DNA of 57,959 bases from an uncultured Bacteroidales bacterium (lineage in GTDB: Bacteria; Bacteroidota; Bacteroidia; Bacteroidales; UBA4417), in NCBI GenBank assembly GCA_903913645.1, contig CAIWMA010000313.1:1-57959 (forward strand), read 5' to 3'. The notes under the pieces are model-generated. The model saw only the letters and a list, made by a program, of their open reading frames with translations, did not search any database and was not told where the DNA came from. This document shows positions 36,810 through 44,922 of this stretch, in pieces; within the stretch, counting starts at the first letter, position 1; every line of letters starts with the position of its first letter. The translations under genes and the position numbers were made by a program.

Positions 36810-37976
36810 ATGACCACTACCTTATCCAAATCGCCACGGCTTGAAGTTGTTGATGCCCTGCGCGGTTTTGCTATTATGGCAATTATGTTGCTGCACAATC
36901 TCGAACATTTCGATTTTTATTATTCGCCTGAATATTTACCAGGCTGGATGAAAGTACTGGATATCAGAATTTGGGATACATTATTCTTCTTGTTTTCCGG
37001 AAAAACATACGCCATCTTTGCCCTGCTTTTTGGGCTCACCTTCTACATCATGTTTTCGAACCAGGCTAAGAAAGGAAAAGATTTCAGGGGAAGGTTTCTC
37101 TGGCGCTCCTTTCTGCTTTTTCTCTTTGGACTAATAAACTCTATGTTCTACCAGGGCGATATCCTTTTATTTTACGCTGTGCTTGGAGTTTCGATGGTAG
37201 TGGTTTGCAAATTGAGCAATAAAGTTGTTCTGATTGTAGCCATAATCTTGTTGCTGCAGCCTCTTGAATGGATTAAACTGATTCAGATAATTAACAATCC
37301 TTCGTTTATTGCGACGAATCCGTTATCATGGACTTATTTTGGAAAAATGGAAGGCTATATTACCGGAAGTTCGTTCTTCGATCTGGTAAAAGGAAACCTT
37401 TTAAACGGAAAAACTGCGGTTATTTTGTGGACATACGAAAACGGAAGAATCCTTCAAACCCCTGCCATATTTATGCTAGGTATGATTTTAGGCAGAAACA
37501 ATCTGTTTGCTTCATCCGAAACAAGTAAAAAATTCTGGAAAAAGGTGTTGGTTTTTGCTGTTTCAATCTTTGCAGTTCTTTTTGCCGTTAAAATGATTAT
37601 TCCGAACTTAATTCCAAGGGAAGCTGTTGCCGGAGAACTGGTAATAATTATAACCAGCCTGGCAAATTTTGCATTTATGTTTGTATGGATTTCCGCTTTC
37701 GTTCTTGTATTCCAGAAGAAAATAGCTTATCGAGTCCTTACTAAACTGGAAGTGTTCGGCAAGATGAGCCTTTCCAATTATGTAATGCAATCCATTGTAG
37801 GCTCTTTTATTTATTATGGATTCGGGCTGGGACTTTACAAATATACCGGTGCTACTATGAGCCTGTTCATCGGAATCACGTTGTTTCTACTGCAGCTCTT
37901 TTTTTGCCGCTGGTGGATGAAATCACATACGCACGGACCGTTGGAAGGGATATGGCATAAGCTGACGTGGATTTAG
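36810..37976 (+). CDS. DUF418 family membrane protein
   Basis: 388 residues with about ten membrane helices. The N-terminus RLEVVDALRGFAIMAIMLLH is the usual DUF418/acyltransferase-3-like opening, and FGKMSLSNYVMQSIVGSFIY plus the final FFCRWWMKSHTHGPLEGIWH are the DUF418 C-terminal signature. Inner-membrane protein of unknown function; the family is widespread in Bacteroidota and Firmicutes. The position offers no functional clue. Confidence 0.85.
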   Translation: MTTTLSKSPRLEVVDALRGFAIMAIMLLHNLEHFDFYYSPEYLPGWMKVLDIRIWDTLFFLFSGKTYAIFALLFGLTFYIMFSNQAKKGKDFRGRFLWRSFLLFLFGLINSMFYQGDILLFYAVLGVSMVVVCKLSNKVVLIVAIILLLQPLEWIKLIQIINNPSFIATNPLSWTYFGKMEGYITGSSFFDLVKGNLLNGKTAVILWTYENGRILQTPAIFMLGMILGRNNLFASSETSKKFWKKVLVFAVSIFAVLFAVKMIIPNLIPREAVAGELVIIITSLANFAFMFVWISAFVLVFQKKIAYRVLTKLEVFGKMSLSNYVMQSIVGSFIYYGFGLGLYKYTGATMSLFIGITLFLLQLFFCRWWMKSHTHGPLEGIWHKLTWI

Positions 37977-37984
37977 GAGGACAC

Positions 37985-38135
37985 AGAGAAAGAGGGACAA
38001 ACAGACGAAGGGCCTGAGGGAATGAGAGACTGAGAGACATAGTGATTGAGAGACAGGAATATTAAAAAGATTTAGAAGGGAAATAGTGAAGCTCTATATT
38101 TGAAATTTGTAACCTGGAACCTGAGACCTTGAATT
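37985..38135. repeat. purine-rich degenerate tandem repeats
   Basis: The spacer after the DUF418 gene is low-complexity. GAGAGAC occurs three times between about 38024 and 38054 (GAGAGACTGAGAGACA and TTGAGAGACAGG), followed near 38110-38132 by AACCTGGAACCTGAGACCT. Such short degenerate strings are seen between genes in Bacteroidota. No ORF is supported. Confidence 0.5.
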
Positions 38136-38207
38136 TAATTTTTTAGCTCTTCATTCAGTCTGCAAACATTAATCCCTTGTATTGGTTTATTTAGAAAAAG
38201 AGTCAGG

Positions 38208-38519
38208 ATGCAGAAAAACTGGAAATTCAAAACGGGGATATTTTTAATTATAGTTTCCACTTTACTTTTTACTTCGTTACTGGTGGTACCTTTTCTGGAT
38301 GTCACCGGCAAGAGTAAAATAACAATCAGCACGATAAATGTTATACTGGGTGAAATCACTTTCTGGGCTGGGGGAATATTGCTTGGAAAGGAGCTATTCA
38401 CCAAATACAAAGCGTATTTAAACCCGATGAACTGGTTTAAAAAGAAACCCGTTACTGCAACAGTGAATAATTCCGACACCAATGAAACTACAGGAAACCA
38501 ATCAACTGAATTATACTAA
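38208..38519 (+). CDS. small two-helix membrane protein (transporter-suffix-type)
   Basis: 103 residues. Two membrane helices: FKTGIFLIIVSTLLFTSLLV (about 7-26) and a second around ILGEITFWAGGILLGKE (about 46-62), followed by KYKAYLNPMNWFKKKP and a polar Thr/Asn-rich tail. It resembles the short 'transporter suffix domain' proteins found alone or after MFS transporters. It is 5 bp before the YdeI-like gene, so they are likely translated together. Function unknown. Confidence 0.65.
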   Translation: MQKNWKFKTGIFLIIVSTLLFTSLLVVPFLDVTGKSKITISTINVILGEITFWAGGILLGKELFTKYKAYLNPMNWFKKKPVTATVNNSDTNETTGNQSTELY

Positions 38520-38524
38520 TTTGA

Positions 38525-39127
38525 ATGGATGCCGATAGTAACAACAAATCCAACAAACCTGATCTGCCGGTAATTCCTTTTGCTTCTCAGGCTTTATGGG
38601 AACAATGGCTTGAACAAAATCATTCAATCTCGAAAGGTATCTGGCTGCAGATGTTCAAAAAGGGTTCAGGCATTGCTTCTGTTGTTTATGCCGAAGCATT
38701 GGATGTGGCCTTATGTTACGGATGGATCGACGGGCAACTAAAATCGATTGACGGGCTTTCCTATATGCAGCGTTTTACTCCCAGGCGTAAACGAAGCATA
38801 TGGTCGAAACGGAATATTGAACATATTGCCCGCCTTTATAATGAAGGAAGAATGAAGCTGGCAGGCATAAAAGAAGCTGAAGCTGCAAAAGCTGATGGTC
38901 GTTGGGAAGTTGCCTACGACGGGCGGGGAACAATGAACCTGCCAGACGATTTTCTCGGAAGGCTTATAAAACAAAAAGATGCATTTGATTTTTATGAATC
39001 GCTTAACAAAGCAAATAAATATGCGATTGCCTGGCGTATACAAACAGCCAAAAGGTCGGAAACAAGGGAAAAAAGAATGAAAGAGATTTTGGAAATGCTA
39101 ATTAGAAAAGAGAAATTTCACCAATAA
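38525..39127 (+). CDS. YdeI/OmpD-associated family protein
   Basis: 200 residues matching the YdeI-like family: LPVIPFASQALWEQWLEQNH, SKGIWLQMFKKGSGI, YAEALDVALCYGWIDGQLKS, YMQRFTPRRKRSIWSKRNIE, RLYNEGRMKLAGIKEAEAAK and a basic C-terminus. Members are small cytoplasmic proteins loosely linked to stress or bacteriocin tolerance; the biochemical role is not known. No signal peptide. Coupled to the small membrane protein upstream. Confidence 0.85.
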   Translation: MDADSNNKSNKPDLPVIPFASQALWEQWLEQNHSISKGIWLQMFKKGSGIASVVYAEALDVALCYGWIDGQLKSIDGLSYMQRFTPRRKRSIWSKRNIEHIARLYNEGRMKLAGIKEAEAAKADGRWEVAYDGRGTMNLPDDFLGRLIKQKDAFDFYESLNKANKYAIAWRIQTAKRSETREKRMKEILEMLIRKEKFHQ

Positions 39128-39304
39128 TCAATGAGCATAAGGTTCATGTGGATTTACGCCCCATTATTTTCGAGTAGTTGGAAAATCATCACTTGCAATT
39201 TTATTTAGTACTTCTAATTCCATCCAGATAAAATCCTTGAATCTTTTAAATTTAATTAAATGTTTGGTGTACATTTGGTTGATTTATATATGAAATAACC
39301 GATC

Positions 39305-40003
39305 ATGAAAATCCCAGTTTTAAAGCAACACCTGCTTTTACTATTTATTCTATTATCCTTTGATCCGTATGCTTATTCCCAGAAAGAAAGCTCTCCATGC
39401 AAAGTTCTGTTGAAAGAGATTTCGGGCTCGTACAAAGGCGATTGCAAAAACGGCATGGCCGATGGGAAGGGTACAGCAACCGGGGAAGATTCATTTACCG
39501 GCAACTTTGCAAACGGTTTGCCCGAAGGGAAAGGCGTTTATAAGTACAAAAACGGGAACATGTACTCCGGATATTGGAAAAACGGGCTAAAAAATGGCAA
39601 AGGAGAATTCAAAAGTATTATAAACGGAAAAGCATCAATAGTTAAAGGGTATTGGAAGGACGGTGAATATTCCGGTATCACCGAACCCGACGAAGAATAC
39701 AGGATTACTAACCTCACCGGTATCGAAAACTATTCTATAAAGAATGTAAAAGGTGATCAAAACTTAATTGAAATTTCCTTTGAAAAGGTAAATAAAAAGT
39801 ACATCCCGCTTGACCTGGAAATGACAATATCATCAGGATATAAAATTGAGCAGAACAAAAAAATCATTGTACAGAATTATAATTACCCTGTGAATTGTGA
39901 TATGCATTTCACCATCCCAACAACCGGAGGAGTAAGGCAATGCAATTTTGGTTTTACCATATGCAAACCCGGCAAAATAGAGGTTTTTATTTCGAACAAT
40001 TGA
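39305..40003 (+). CDS. MORN-repeat secreted protein
   Basis: 232 residues with a signal peptide to YAYSQ (about residue 25). Residues 40-120 hold MORN repeats (GSYKGDCKNGMADGKGTA, FTGNFANGLPEGKGVYKYKN, YSGYWKNGLKNGKGEF and VKGYWKDGEYSG). The remainder is an unrecognised beta domain (about 130-232). MORN repeats commonly bind lipids or act as a scaffold; no enzyme domain is attached. Possibly at the periplasmic membrane face. Convergent with the archaemetzincin gene. Confidence 0.8.
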   Translation: MKIPVLKQHLLLLFILLSFDPYAYSQKESSPCKVLLKEISGSYKGDCKNGMADGKGTATGEDSFTGNFANGLPEGKGVYKYKNGNMYSGYWKNGLKNGKGEFKSIINGKASIVKGYWKDGEYSGITEPDEEYRITNLTGIENYSIKNVKGDQNLIEISFEKVNKKYIPLDLEMTISSGYKIEQNKKIIVQNYNYPVNCDMHFTIPTTGGVRQCNFGFTICKPGKIEVFISNN

Positions 40004-40007
40004 AACT

Positions 40008-40036
40008 GCAATTCCTGGCGGGAATTTTGCATCTTT
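40008..40036. terminator. possible bidirectional terminator
   Basis: GCAATTCC (40008-40015) pairs with GGAATT-TT-GC (40021-40030) around a 5-nt loop, and ATCTTT follows. It sits 4 nt past the MORN gene stop and 37 nt from the convergent archaemetzincin stop, where a shared terminator is expected. Confidence 0.4.
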
Positions 40037-40073
40037 AATTCAGATTTGAATTAGAAGCATTCTCTTTATTGGC

Positions 40074-40622
40074 TTACTCTGAAACAGGCGGTTCTTTTTC
40101 CAGTTGTGCACGGCACAGATTACAGATATTCACCTCTTTCTGATCAATATCTTCCACATAGGTGCTCGAACGCATTACACAGGCAGGTGTATGGCAATGA
40201 ATTAAGCCGAAAGTATGCCCAAGTTCGTGAATAACTTCCTTTGTAAATCGCTGAAGTAGCAGGTTTTCATCTGCCGGCATTCCATAGCTCTCGTTACTCA
40301 ACCTGTATTTTGATGCTACAGCCGACTGCCCGCCTAATTGCCCCTGTCCGAAAATAAAAGTAAGGATAGGAATATAGAGGTCAACAATAAATACTCCGAT
40401 GATTTTGGAATTCCCGTATCCAGTCTGGTTATCGACTACTTTCAACAGCTTATTTCCATTGTACTGCCTGCGGATAGGATCGTAAAACTCGCTTATATCA
40501 ACATGAGCTTCTCTAATAATCACTGAACTATTGAATTCATGAATAACAACTTCCGATACCTTTTCAAGAAATGATTTCTCGAAATGGCCAAAAGACAAAA
40601 TTGTTATTGTTTGAGCATTCAT
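40074..40622 (-). CDS. archaemetzincin-type zinc metalloprotease
   Basis: 182 residues, the usual size for the archaemetzincin (AMZ/AmzA) family. The extended zinc motif HELGHTFGLIHC (residues 132-143) is followed by Cys148, Met150 and the pair Cys167/Cys170 in CNLC, matching the family pattern that binds a catalytic and a second, Cys-held zinc. There is no signal peptide, so it is cytoplasmic. The natural substrate of the family is unknown. It is upstream of nothing obvious on its strand, with 194 bp to the regulator gene. Confidence 0.88.
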   Translation of the reverse strand: MNAQTITILSFGHFEKSFLEKVSEVVIHEFNSSVIIREAHVDISEFYDPIRRQYNGNKLLKVVDNQTGYGNSKIIGVFIVDLYIPILTFIFGQGQLGGQSAVASKYRLSNESYGMPADENLLLQRFTKEVIHELGHTFGLIHCHTPACVMRSSTYVEDIDQKEVNICNLCRAQLEKEPPVSE

Positions 40623-40816
40623 TCAGCGCCGGTCTGTGAATTCAGATGGAAATGATATTGTTGCAAATAGATGGCAAAAGATAAATTTTGAAAAGTTTCA
40701 CACACTGAAAGTGCAGATATCGCAGTTTTTTCATTTCAAAATACATTGAACCAACAATCTATATTTTTCTCGTCTTCAAATTCCGACAACCCAAATCTAA
40801 CATCCGAAATCTTACC

Positions 40817-42151
40817 TCAGGCTTTCAGCCCATATTTCCTGATCTTATTGTAGAGGGTTACGCGATCCACTTTTAAAGCATTTGCGGTGCGCGAAATGTT
40901 CCAGCTATATTTGTTCAGAATCTGAAGGATAAATGCTCTTTCGAAATCATCAAGACTCTCGACTGAACTATCAATTGTATCCTTACCAAAAGGCAAATCT
41001 TTCAGTACAATTTTCTTCCCGCTGCCTACCACTATTGCACGCTCTATCATATTCTCCAGTTCACGTATGTTGCCGGGAAACTTGTAGCCGGTGATACGTT
41101 TCAATGCTGCCGGCTCTATTGTAATAAGCGGCTTATTCATTGATGTACAGTACTTTTTGATAAAATATTCGACAAGCAAAGGAATATCTTCAATGCGCTC
41201 GCGCAATGGAGGAACATGAATATTCATTACATTAAGACGGTAGTACAGATCCTCACGAAAAGTTCCTTTTTCGACCATGCCTTTCAGATCGCGGTTGGTT
41301 GCACAGATCACCCTGAAATCGGACGATATCTCCTTGTTCCCTCCTACCCGAATAAATTTCTTTGTTTCCAGAACACGCAACAGTTCCACCTGCATCTTTT
41401 GCGAAATGGTGGCAATTTCATCAAGAAAAATAGTACCGCTGTCGGCCATCTCGAACCGGCCTTTACGGTTGTATAAAGCACCGGTAAATGCTCCTTTTTC
41501 GTGTCCGAAAAGTTCACTCTCAAGCAAACTTTCAGTCAGCGCACCACAATGTACACTAACCAACGGGTAGAATTTCCGAAGTGAATTAGCATGAATGGCC
41601 TTGGCTACCAATTCTTTTCCTGTACCGCTTTCACCTGAAATAATCACAGATGAATTTGTTGGAGCAACGCTTTCCACTTCCTTTAACACCTTTTTAATAG
41701 CATCGCTTTTGCCAATCAGATCTTCAACACTCTCTAAAGAATCAACCCTGTTCTTCAATGTTTCATTTTCATGTGTCAGTAGTACCTGTTTGGTGGCATT
41801 GCGGATGAGATGAGAAAGATCGTCGGGATCAAACGGTTTTGTCACATAATCGAAAGCACCTTCCTTCAAAGCTCTAACAGCTGTATCTACAGTGGCAAAA
41901 GCCGTCATAACAATGATAATAGAATCCTTATTCAGAGTTTTGATCCTTTGTAGAAGTTCCAGCCCGTCCATGCCCGGCATCTTGAGATCAGTAAGAATAA
42001 TATCAAACACATCCGATTCGAGTATTGACAACGCTTGTTTTGCATTCTCGGCACAAGCAACCTGAAATCCGTCTTCTGTGAACCAAAGGTTCAATGATTC
42101 CCTGACGGATTCTTCATCATCGACAATCAGTATCGAAATTTTCTTTTCCAT
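40817..42151 (-). CDS. sigma-54-dependent NtrC-family response regulator
   Basis: 444 residues in three parts. Receiver (1-120) with Asp55 in IILTDLKMPGMDG. AAA+ domain with Walker A GESGTGKELVAKAIH, the sigma-54 contact loop EKGAFTGAL, Walker B GTIFLDEIATIS and the sensor motif FRVICATNRDL. A Fis-type helix-turn-helix at the C-terminus (NKYSWNISRTANALKVDRVT). It begins 11 bp after the histidine kinase gene, so the two are a pair. It should activate sigma-54 promoters; the best target in view is the -24/-12 element at 48822-48838 before the redox operon. Confidence 0.93.
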   Translation of the reverse strand: MEKKISILIVDDEESVRESLNLWFTEDGFQVACAENAKQALSILESDVFDIILTDLKMPGMDGLELLQRIKTLNKDSIIIVMTAFATVDTAVRALKEGAFDYVTKPFDPDDLSHLIRNATKQVLLTHENETLKNRVDSLESVEDLIGKSDAIKKVLKEVESVAPTNSSVIISGESGTGKELVAKAIHANSLRKFYPLVSVHCGALTESLLESELFGHEKGAFTGALYNRKGRFEMADSGTIFLDEIATISQKMQVELLRVLETKKFIRVGGNKEISSDFRVICATNRDLKGMVEKGTFREDLYYRLNVMNIHVPPLRERIEDIPLLVEYFIKKYCTSMNKPLITIEPAALKRITGYKFPGNIRELENMIERAIVVGSGKKIVLKDLPFGKDTIDSSVESLDDFERAFILQILNKYSWNISRTANALKVDRVTLYNKIRKYGLKA

Positions 42152-42162
42152 AAATAGTCTCC

Positions 42163-43833
42163 TTAATTTCTGATTACAGGTAAAAGTATTGAAATTGTAG
42201 TACCATGGCCGGGTTCAGATTTAACCTGTATTTTCCCTTTATGACTTTGTATAATACCATGCACAATGGGCAGGCCTAGTCCAATGCCTCTTGCCTGCTG
42301 TTTTGTGGAGAAGAATGGCTCAAATATATGCGGTATGTCTTCTGCCGAAATCCCTATTCCATTATCGGATATTTCGAGTCTGATTGTATCCTGATCGGGA
42401 TTTGAAGTTTTTATCACGATTTCACCACCTTCAGTAACCGCTTCGGTAGAATTAACAAGCATTGCCACACAGGCTTGTTTTATCTGGTTAGGGCTGCAAT
42501 AAATCAAGTCCGATTTTGCTGTAAAGTCTGTTAAAAAACTGATATTGGCAATTTTAACAGGATGCGACATCAGGTCGTACGTTTCATGTAAAATTTCATG
42601 AAGATGTTTAGGTTCGAAATCTTCCTGGTCTTTTTTTGAAAAATCGAGTAATCCTTTAACTATATCGCCACACCGCTTTGTTTCGGCCTCAATCATTTTA
42701 AGATGTTTGAGCATAACCTCTTTCTTGGCATCCGTTAGGTCTGGATTACTCAGAAGTTTATGGACCAACTTGGTATAAACCAGGATTCCAGATAACGGAT
42801 TATTAATTTCATGTGCAACCGAAGATGACAATTTCCCAAGAGACGCAAGCCTCTCTATATGAATTAATTCAGTCTGAGCAGTCCCTAATTCCTCCGTTTT
42901 TTTCTGAACTTTATATTCAAGCTGCTGCGACCAGTTTTCGAGTTCAGTTGTTGCAGTCTGCAGATTATCAAGCATATCATTAAATGCAACTGAAACCATT
43001 CGCATATCATCCAGTTGGTTTGGCTTTATTTTCAATCTGGTACTTTTATCACCGCTTGATACAGCAATACTCGCTCTTATGAGTTCGCTCAATGGATTTT
43101 TTATTTCTTTTCTGGTAAATAGTACGAGAAATGAAGCAAGCAACAATGTGGTTAAAATAGCCAGCATGTAAAATTCAAGTGACGATTTATTAACAGCAAC
43201 ATCAAGATCTTTTAAGGGCACTTTAATTACCAGTGAACCAAGTATTTTATCCTTTGCTGCATGATAATGGCAGGAACTCTCGTAACAGGATTTTGAATTC
43301 AGAATTGGCGATCTGATTAGCAGATGCCTCTGCCCGCTAGGGCTCTTACTCATCTTGCATTCACTATCTGCATTAATGATTTTATAGGATTTCTCCTTCC
43401 CTGGAAACATAGTAGCCATGTTTTTGTGGCAACTTTTGCAGTTAGGATTAATGTCAGCTGCCGTATCGCTTGAAAACGAGGAATAAATAAGACTGTCATT
43501 GCTATCGTACATATTAACATCGTCAATACCAGGCAATGTATGAATCACATCAAGTGTATTCTGAAGTGCGCCTTCGTCGTTTTCCATCATCGAATGATAC
43601 AATGCTCCTTCAACAAGCGAGCCAACATTATTACCGCTTTGCAGGATAACTGTATTCAGGTACTGCTCGTATACTGATCGGAAAATAATACCAAATGAAA
43701 AAAACAGGAAGACAGATAAGAGAGCGATGATAAGAACTACCCGTCCGTAAATAGAACGCCCGAATCGCAAATACCGTCCAAAAGATTTGCCGTCTATTTT
43801 ATTACTGTCCTTTAATTTATGAAACATTTCCAT
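42163..43833 (-). CDS. membrane histidine kinase with c-type haem sensor motifs
   Basis: About 556 residues from ATG 43833. The frame opens at 43920, but that start is in the loop of a terminator hairpin. Numbering on the long frame: membrane helix 60-80, periplasmic sensor 85-245 with CKSCH (161-165, a CxxCH haem site) and CYESSCH (212-218, Cx4CH), second helix 250-268, HAMP-like 269-320, coiled coil, HisKA with His370 in SSVAHEINNPL, and HATPase with DNGIGI, FEPFFST and GIGLGL. It is likely a redox- or gas-sensing kinase that signals to the NtrC-type regulator downstream. Haem attachment is predicted, not shown. Confidence 0.9.
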   Translation of the reverse strand: MEMFHKLKDSNKIDGKSFGRYLRFGRSIYGRVVLIIALLSVFLFFSFGIIFRSVYEQYLNTVILQSGNNVGSLVEGALYHSMMENDEGALQNTLDVIHTLPGIDDVNMYDSNDSLIYSSFSSDTAADINPNCKSCHKNMATMFPGKEKSYKIINADSECKMSKSPSGQRHLLIRSPILNSKSCYESSCHYHAAKDKILGSLVIKVPLKDLDVAVNKSSLEFYMLAILTTLLLASFLVLFTRKEIKNPLSELIRASIAVSSGDKSTRLKIKPNQLDDMRMVSVAFNDMLDNLQTATTELENWSQQLEYKVQKKTEELGTAQTELIHIERLASLGKLSSSVAHEINNPLSGILVYTKLVHKLLSNPDLTDAKKEVMLKHLKMIEAETKRCGDIVKGLLDFSKKDQEDFEPKHLHEILHETYDLMSHPVKIANISFLTDFTAKSDLIYCSPNQIKQACVAMLVNSTEAVTEGGEIVIKTSNPDQDTIRLEISDNGIGISAEDIPHIFEPFFSTKQQARGIGLGLPIVHGIIQSHKGKIQVKSEPGHGTTISILLPVIRN

Positions 43834-43894
43834 AAGGCAATTTTTAAAGTATCGAATACTTATATGGCTGTTCGTATATATATCAACGCAATAT

Positions 43895-43933
43895 AATAAT
43901 AAAACTGATGAAAAATTCACCAGTTTTATTATT
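43895..43933 (-). terminator. perfect 13-bp hairpin between the gcvH-like and kinase genes
   Basis: Arms AATAATAAAACTG (43895-43907) and CAGTTTTATTATT (43921-43933) with a 13-nt loop. On the minus strand the second arm is itself T-rich, as in an intrinsic terminator. It ends 84 nt past the gcvH-like stop. It would reduce read-through into the kinase gene and rules against the upstream kinase start at 43920. Confidence 0.65.
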
Positions 43934-44017
43934 TTTTATAAATTTTCGACTAATTCGTTGTTTCAATCAAATTCATTAGCCATTTTAGGCTTTTGTCTGC
44001 ATGTTCAGTAGTTCCCT

Positions 44018-44731
44018 TTACGGATTTAAAAACTCTTTCTGGAAATCATACCACATTTCTACGGGTAATTCGGAAAGAGAATTATCTACTAGTTCGCCAC
44101 CATCCTGAAGCACATCTGTAGAATTTCCAGGCAAATGTTTTCCGAGGTTCATTGCCAGGAAATCTTTATACCGGTCCAGCTCTTTTTTTATCCAGATAGT
44201 AGCTTCATCGGCAAGGTACAATGAAGGTATTTCTGCAATCCAGTTTGTGGGTTTTAAACTATAAATCCACCCTTTCCCGTAAGGATCTTCGTTGAGCAAT
44301 GTATAGTTCTCATCCAATGCCGGGTTTGAGTCAATGACCATACCCGAAATAGGAGAAAATATTTGAAGCGTTTTCCCATTTTGATCTACTTCGGCCAATA
44401 ATTCTCCTTTGTTGATGCTTTCGCCGGGATTCTTCAAATGATGGACTTTCACCTCGCCGGTAATATGAAGCAGAAGGTCATCCAATCCAACCTTTGCATT
44501 GCCAGATTTTTCAAGGTAAGCCCAGGTGTGATTCCTGCTGTAAAAGATTCCCTGCTCAATTTTCAATATCCCAAGCGAAAGAATGCCCATGGCTTTTCGC
44601 ATCTGTTCTTTTCTCTTTACCTGCCGGTTCAATGAAATCCAGAAAGGAATGAGAAGCAAAAGGAAGGCTATGATTACCAGGTACTCAATACCCTTCGTTT
44701 CAAAAATATTAGTATAAGTGAATCCGTCCAT
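44018..44731 (-). CDS. membrane-anchored GcvH-like protein
   Basis: 237 residues. N-terminal membrane helix (about 15-34), then a glycine-cleavage-H-like barrel (about 62-165): FYSRNHTWAYLEKSGNAKVG, LLHITGEVKVHHLKNPGE and LNEDPYGKGWIYSLKP. At the lipoyl site the usual ESVKA reads DQNGK, so the Lys (120) is one place later than in GcvH and the normal position is Gly. A C-terminal tail VLQDGGELVDNS...WYDFQKEFL is shared with the fusion protein at 47105. No GcvP or GcvT is nearby. Probably part of the membrane redox module, possibly as a carrier arm; lipoylation is uncertain. Confidence 0.8.
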   Translation of the reverse strand: MDGFTYTNIFETKGIEYLVIIAFLLLLIPFWISLNRQVKRKEQMRKAMGILSLGILKIEQGIFYSRNHTWAYLEKSGNAKVGLDDLLLHITGEVKVHHLKNPGESINKGELLAEVDQNGKTLQIFSPISGMVIDSNPALDENYTLLNEDPYGKGWIYSLKPTNWIAEIPSLYLADEATIWIKKELDRYKDFLAMNLGKHLPGNSTDVLQDGGELVDNSLSELPVEMWYDFQKEFLNP

Positions 44732-44759
44732 GATTTATTAGTTTTTGTAATTAATTATT

Positions 44760-44830
44760 AATCTTGATAAGAATAAGGTATAGAGGCATGAAGGTTCAGT
44801 TTTATTGATGCTATTTACCAATCTTGATAA
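44760..44830. promoter_or_regulatory. 11-bp direct repeats upstream of the gcvH-like gene
   Basis: AATCTTGATAA occurs at 44760-44770 and again at 44820-44830, exactly 60 bp apart, within the 191-bp spacer between the NrfD-like and GcvH-like genes. Spacing in near-integral helical turns could suit a regulator. No other support. Confidence 0.3.
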
Positions 44831-44922
44831 AGGAAAGAAAACATAAACCTGTAACCAGTATTTACACTAATTGATCTGATGTCTGTTTCTATATTTCCTT
44901 TATACCTTTCTACAATTATTTT

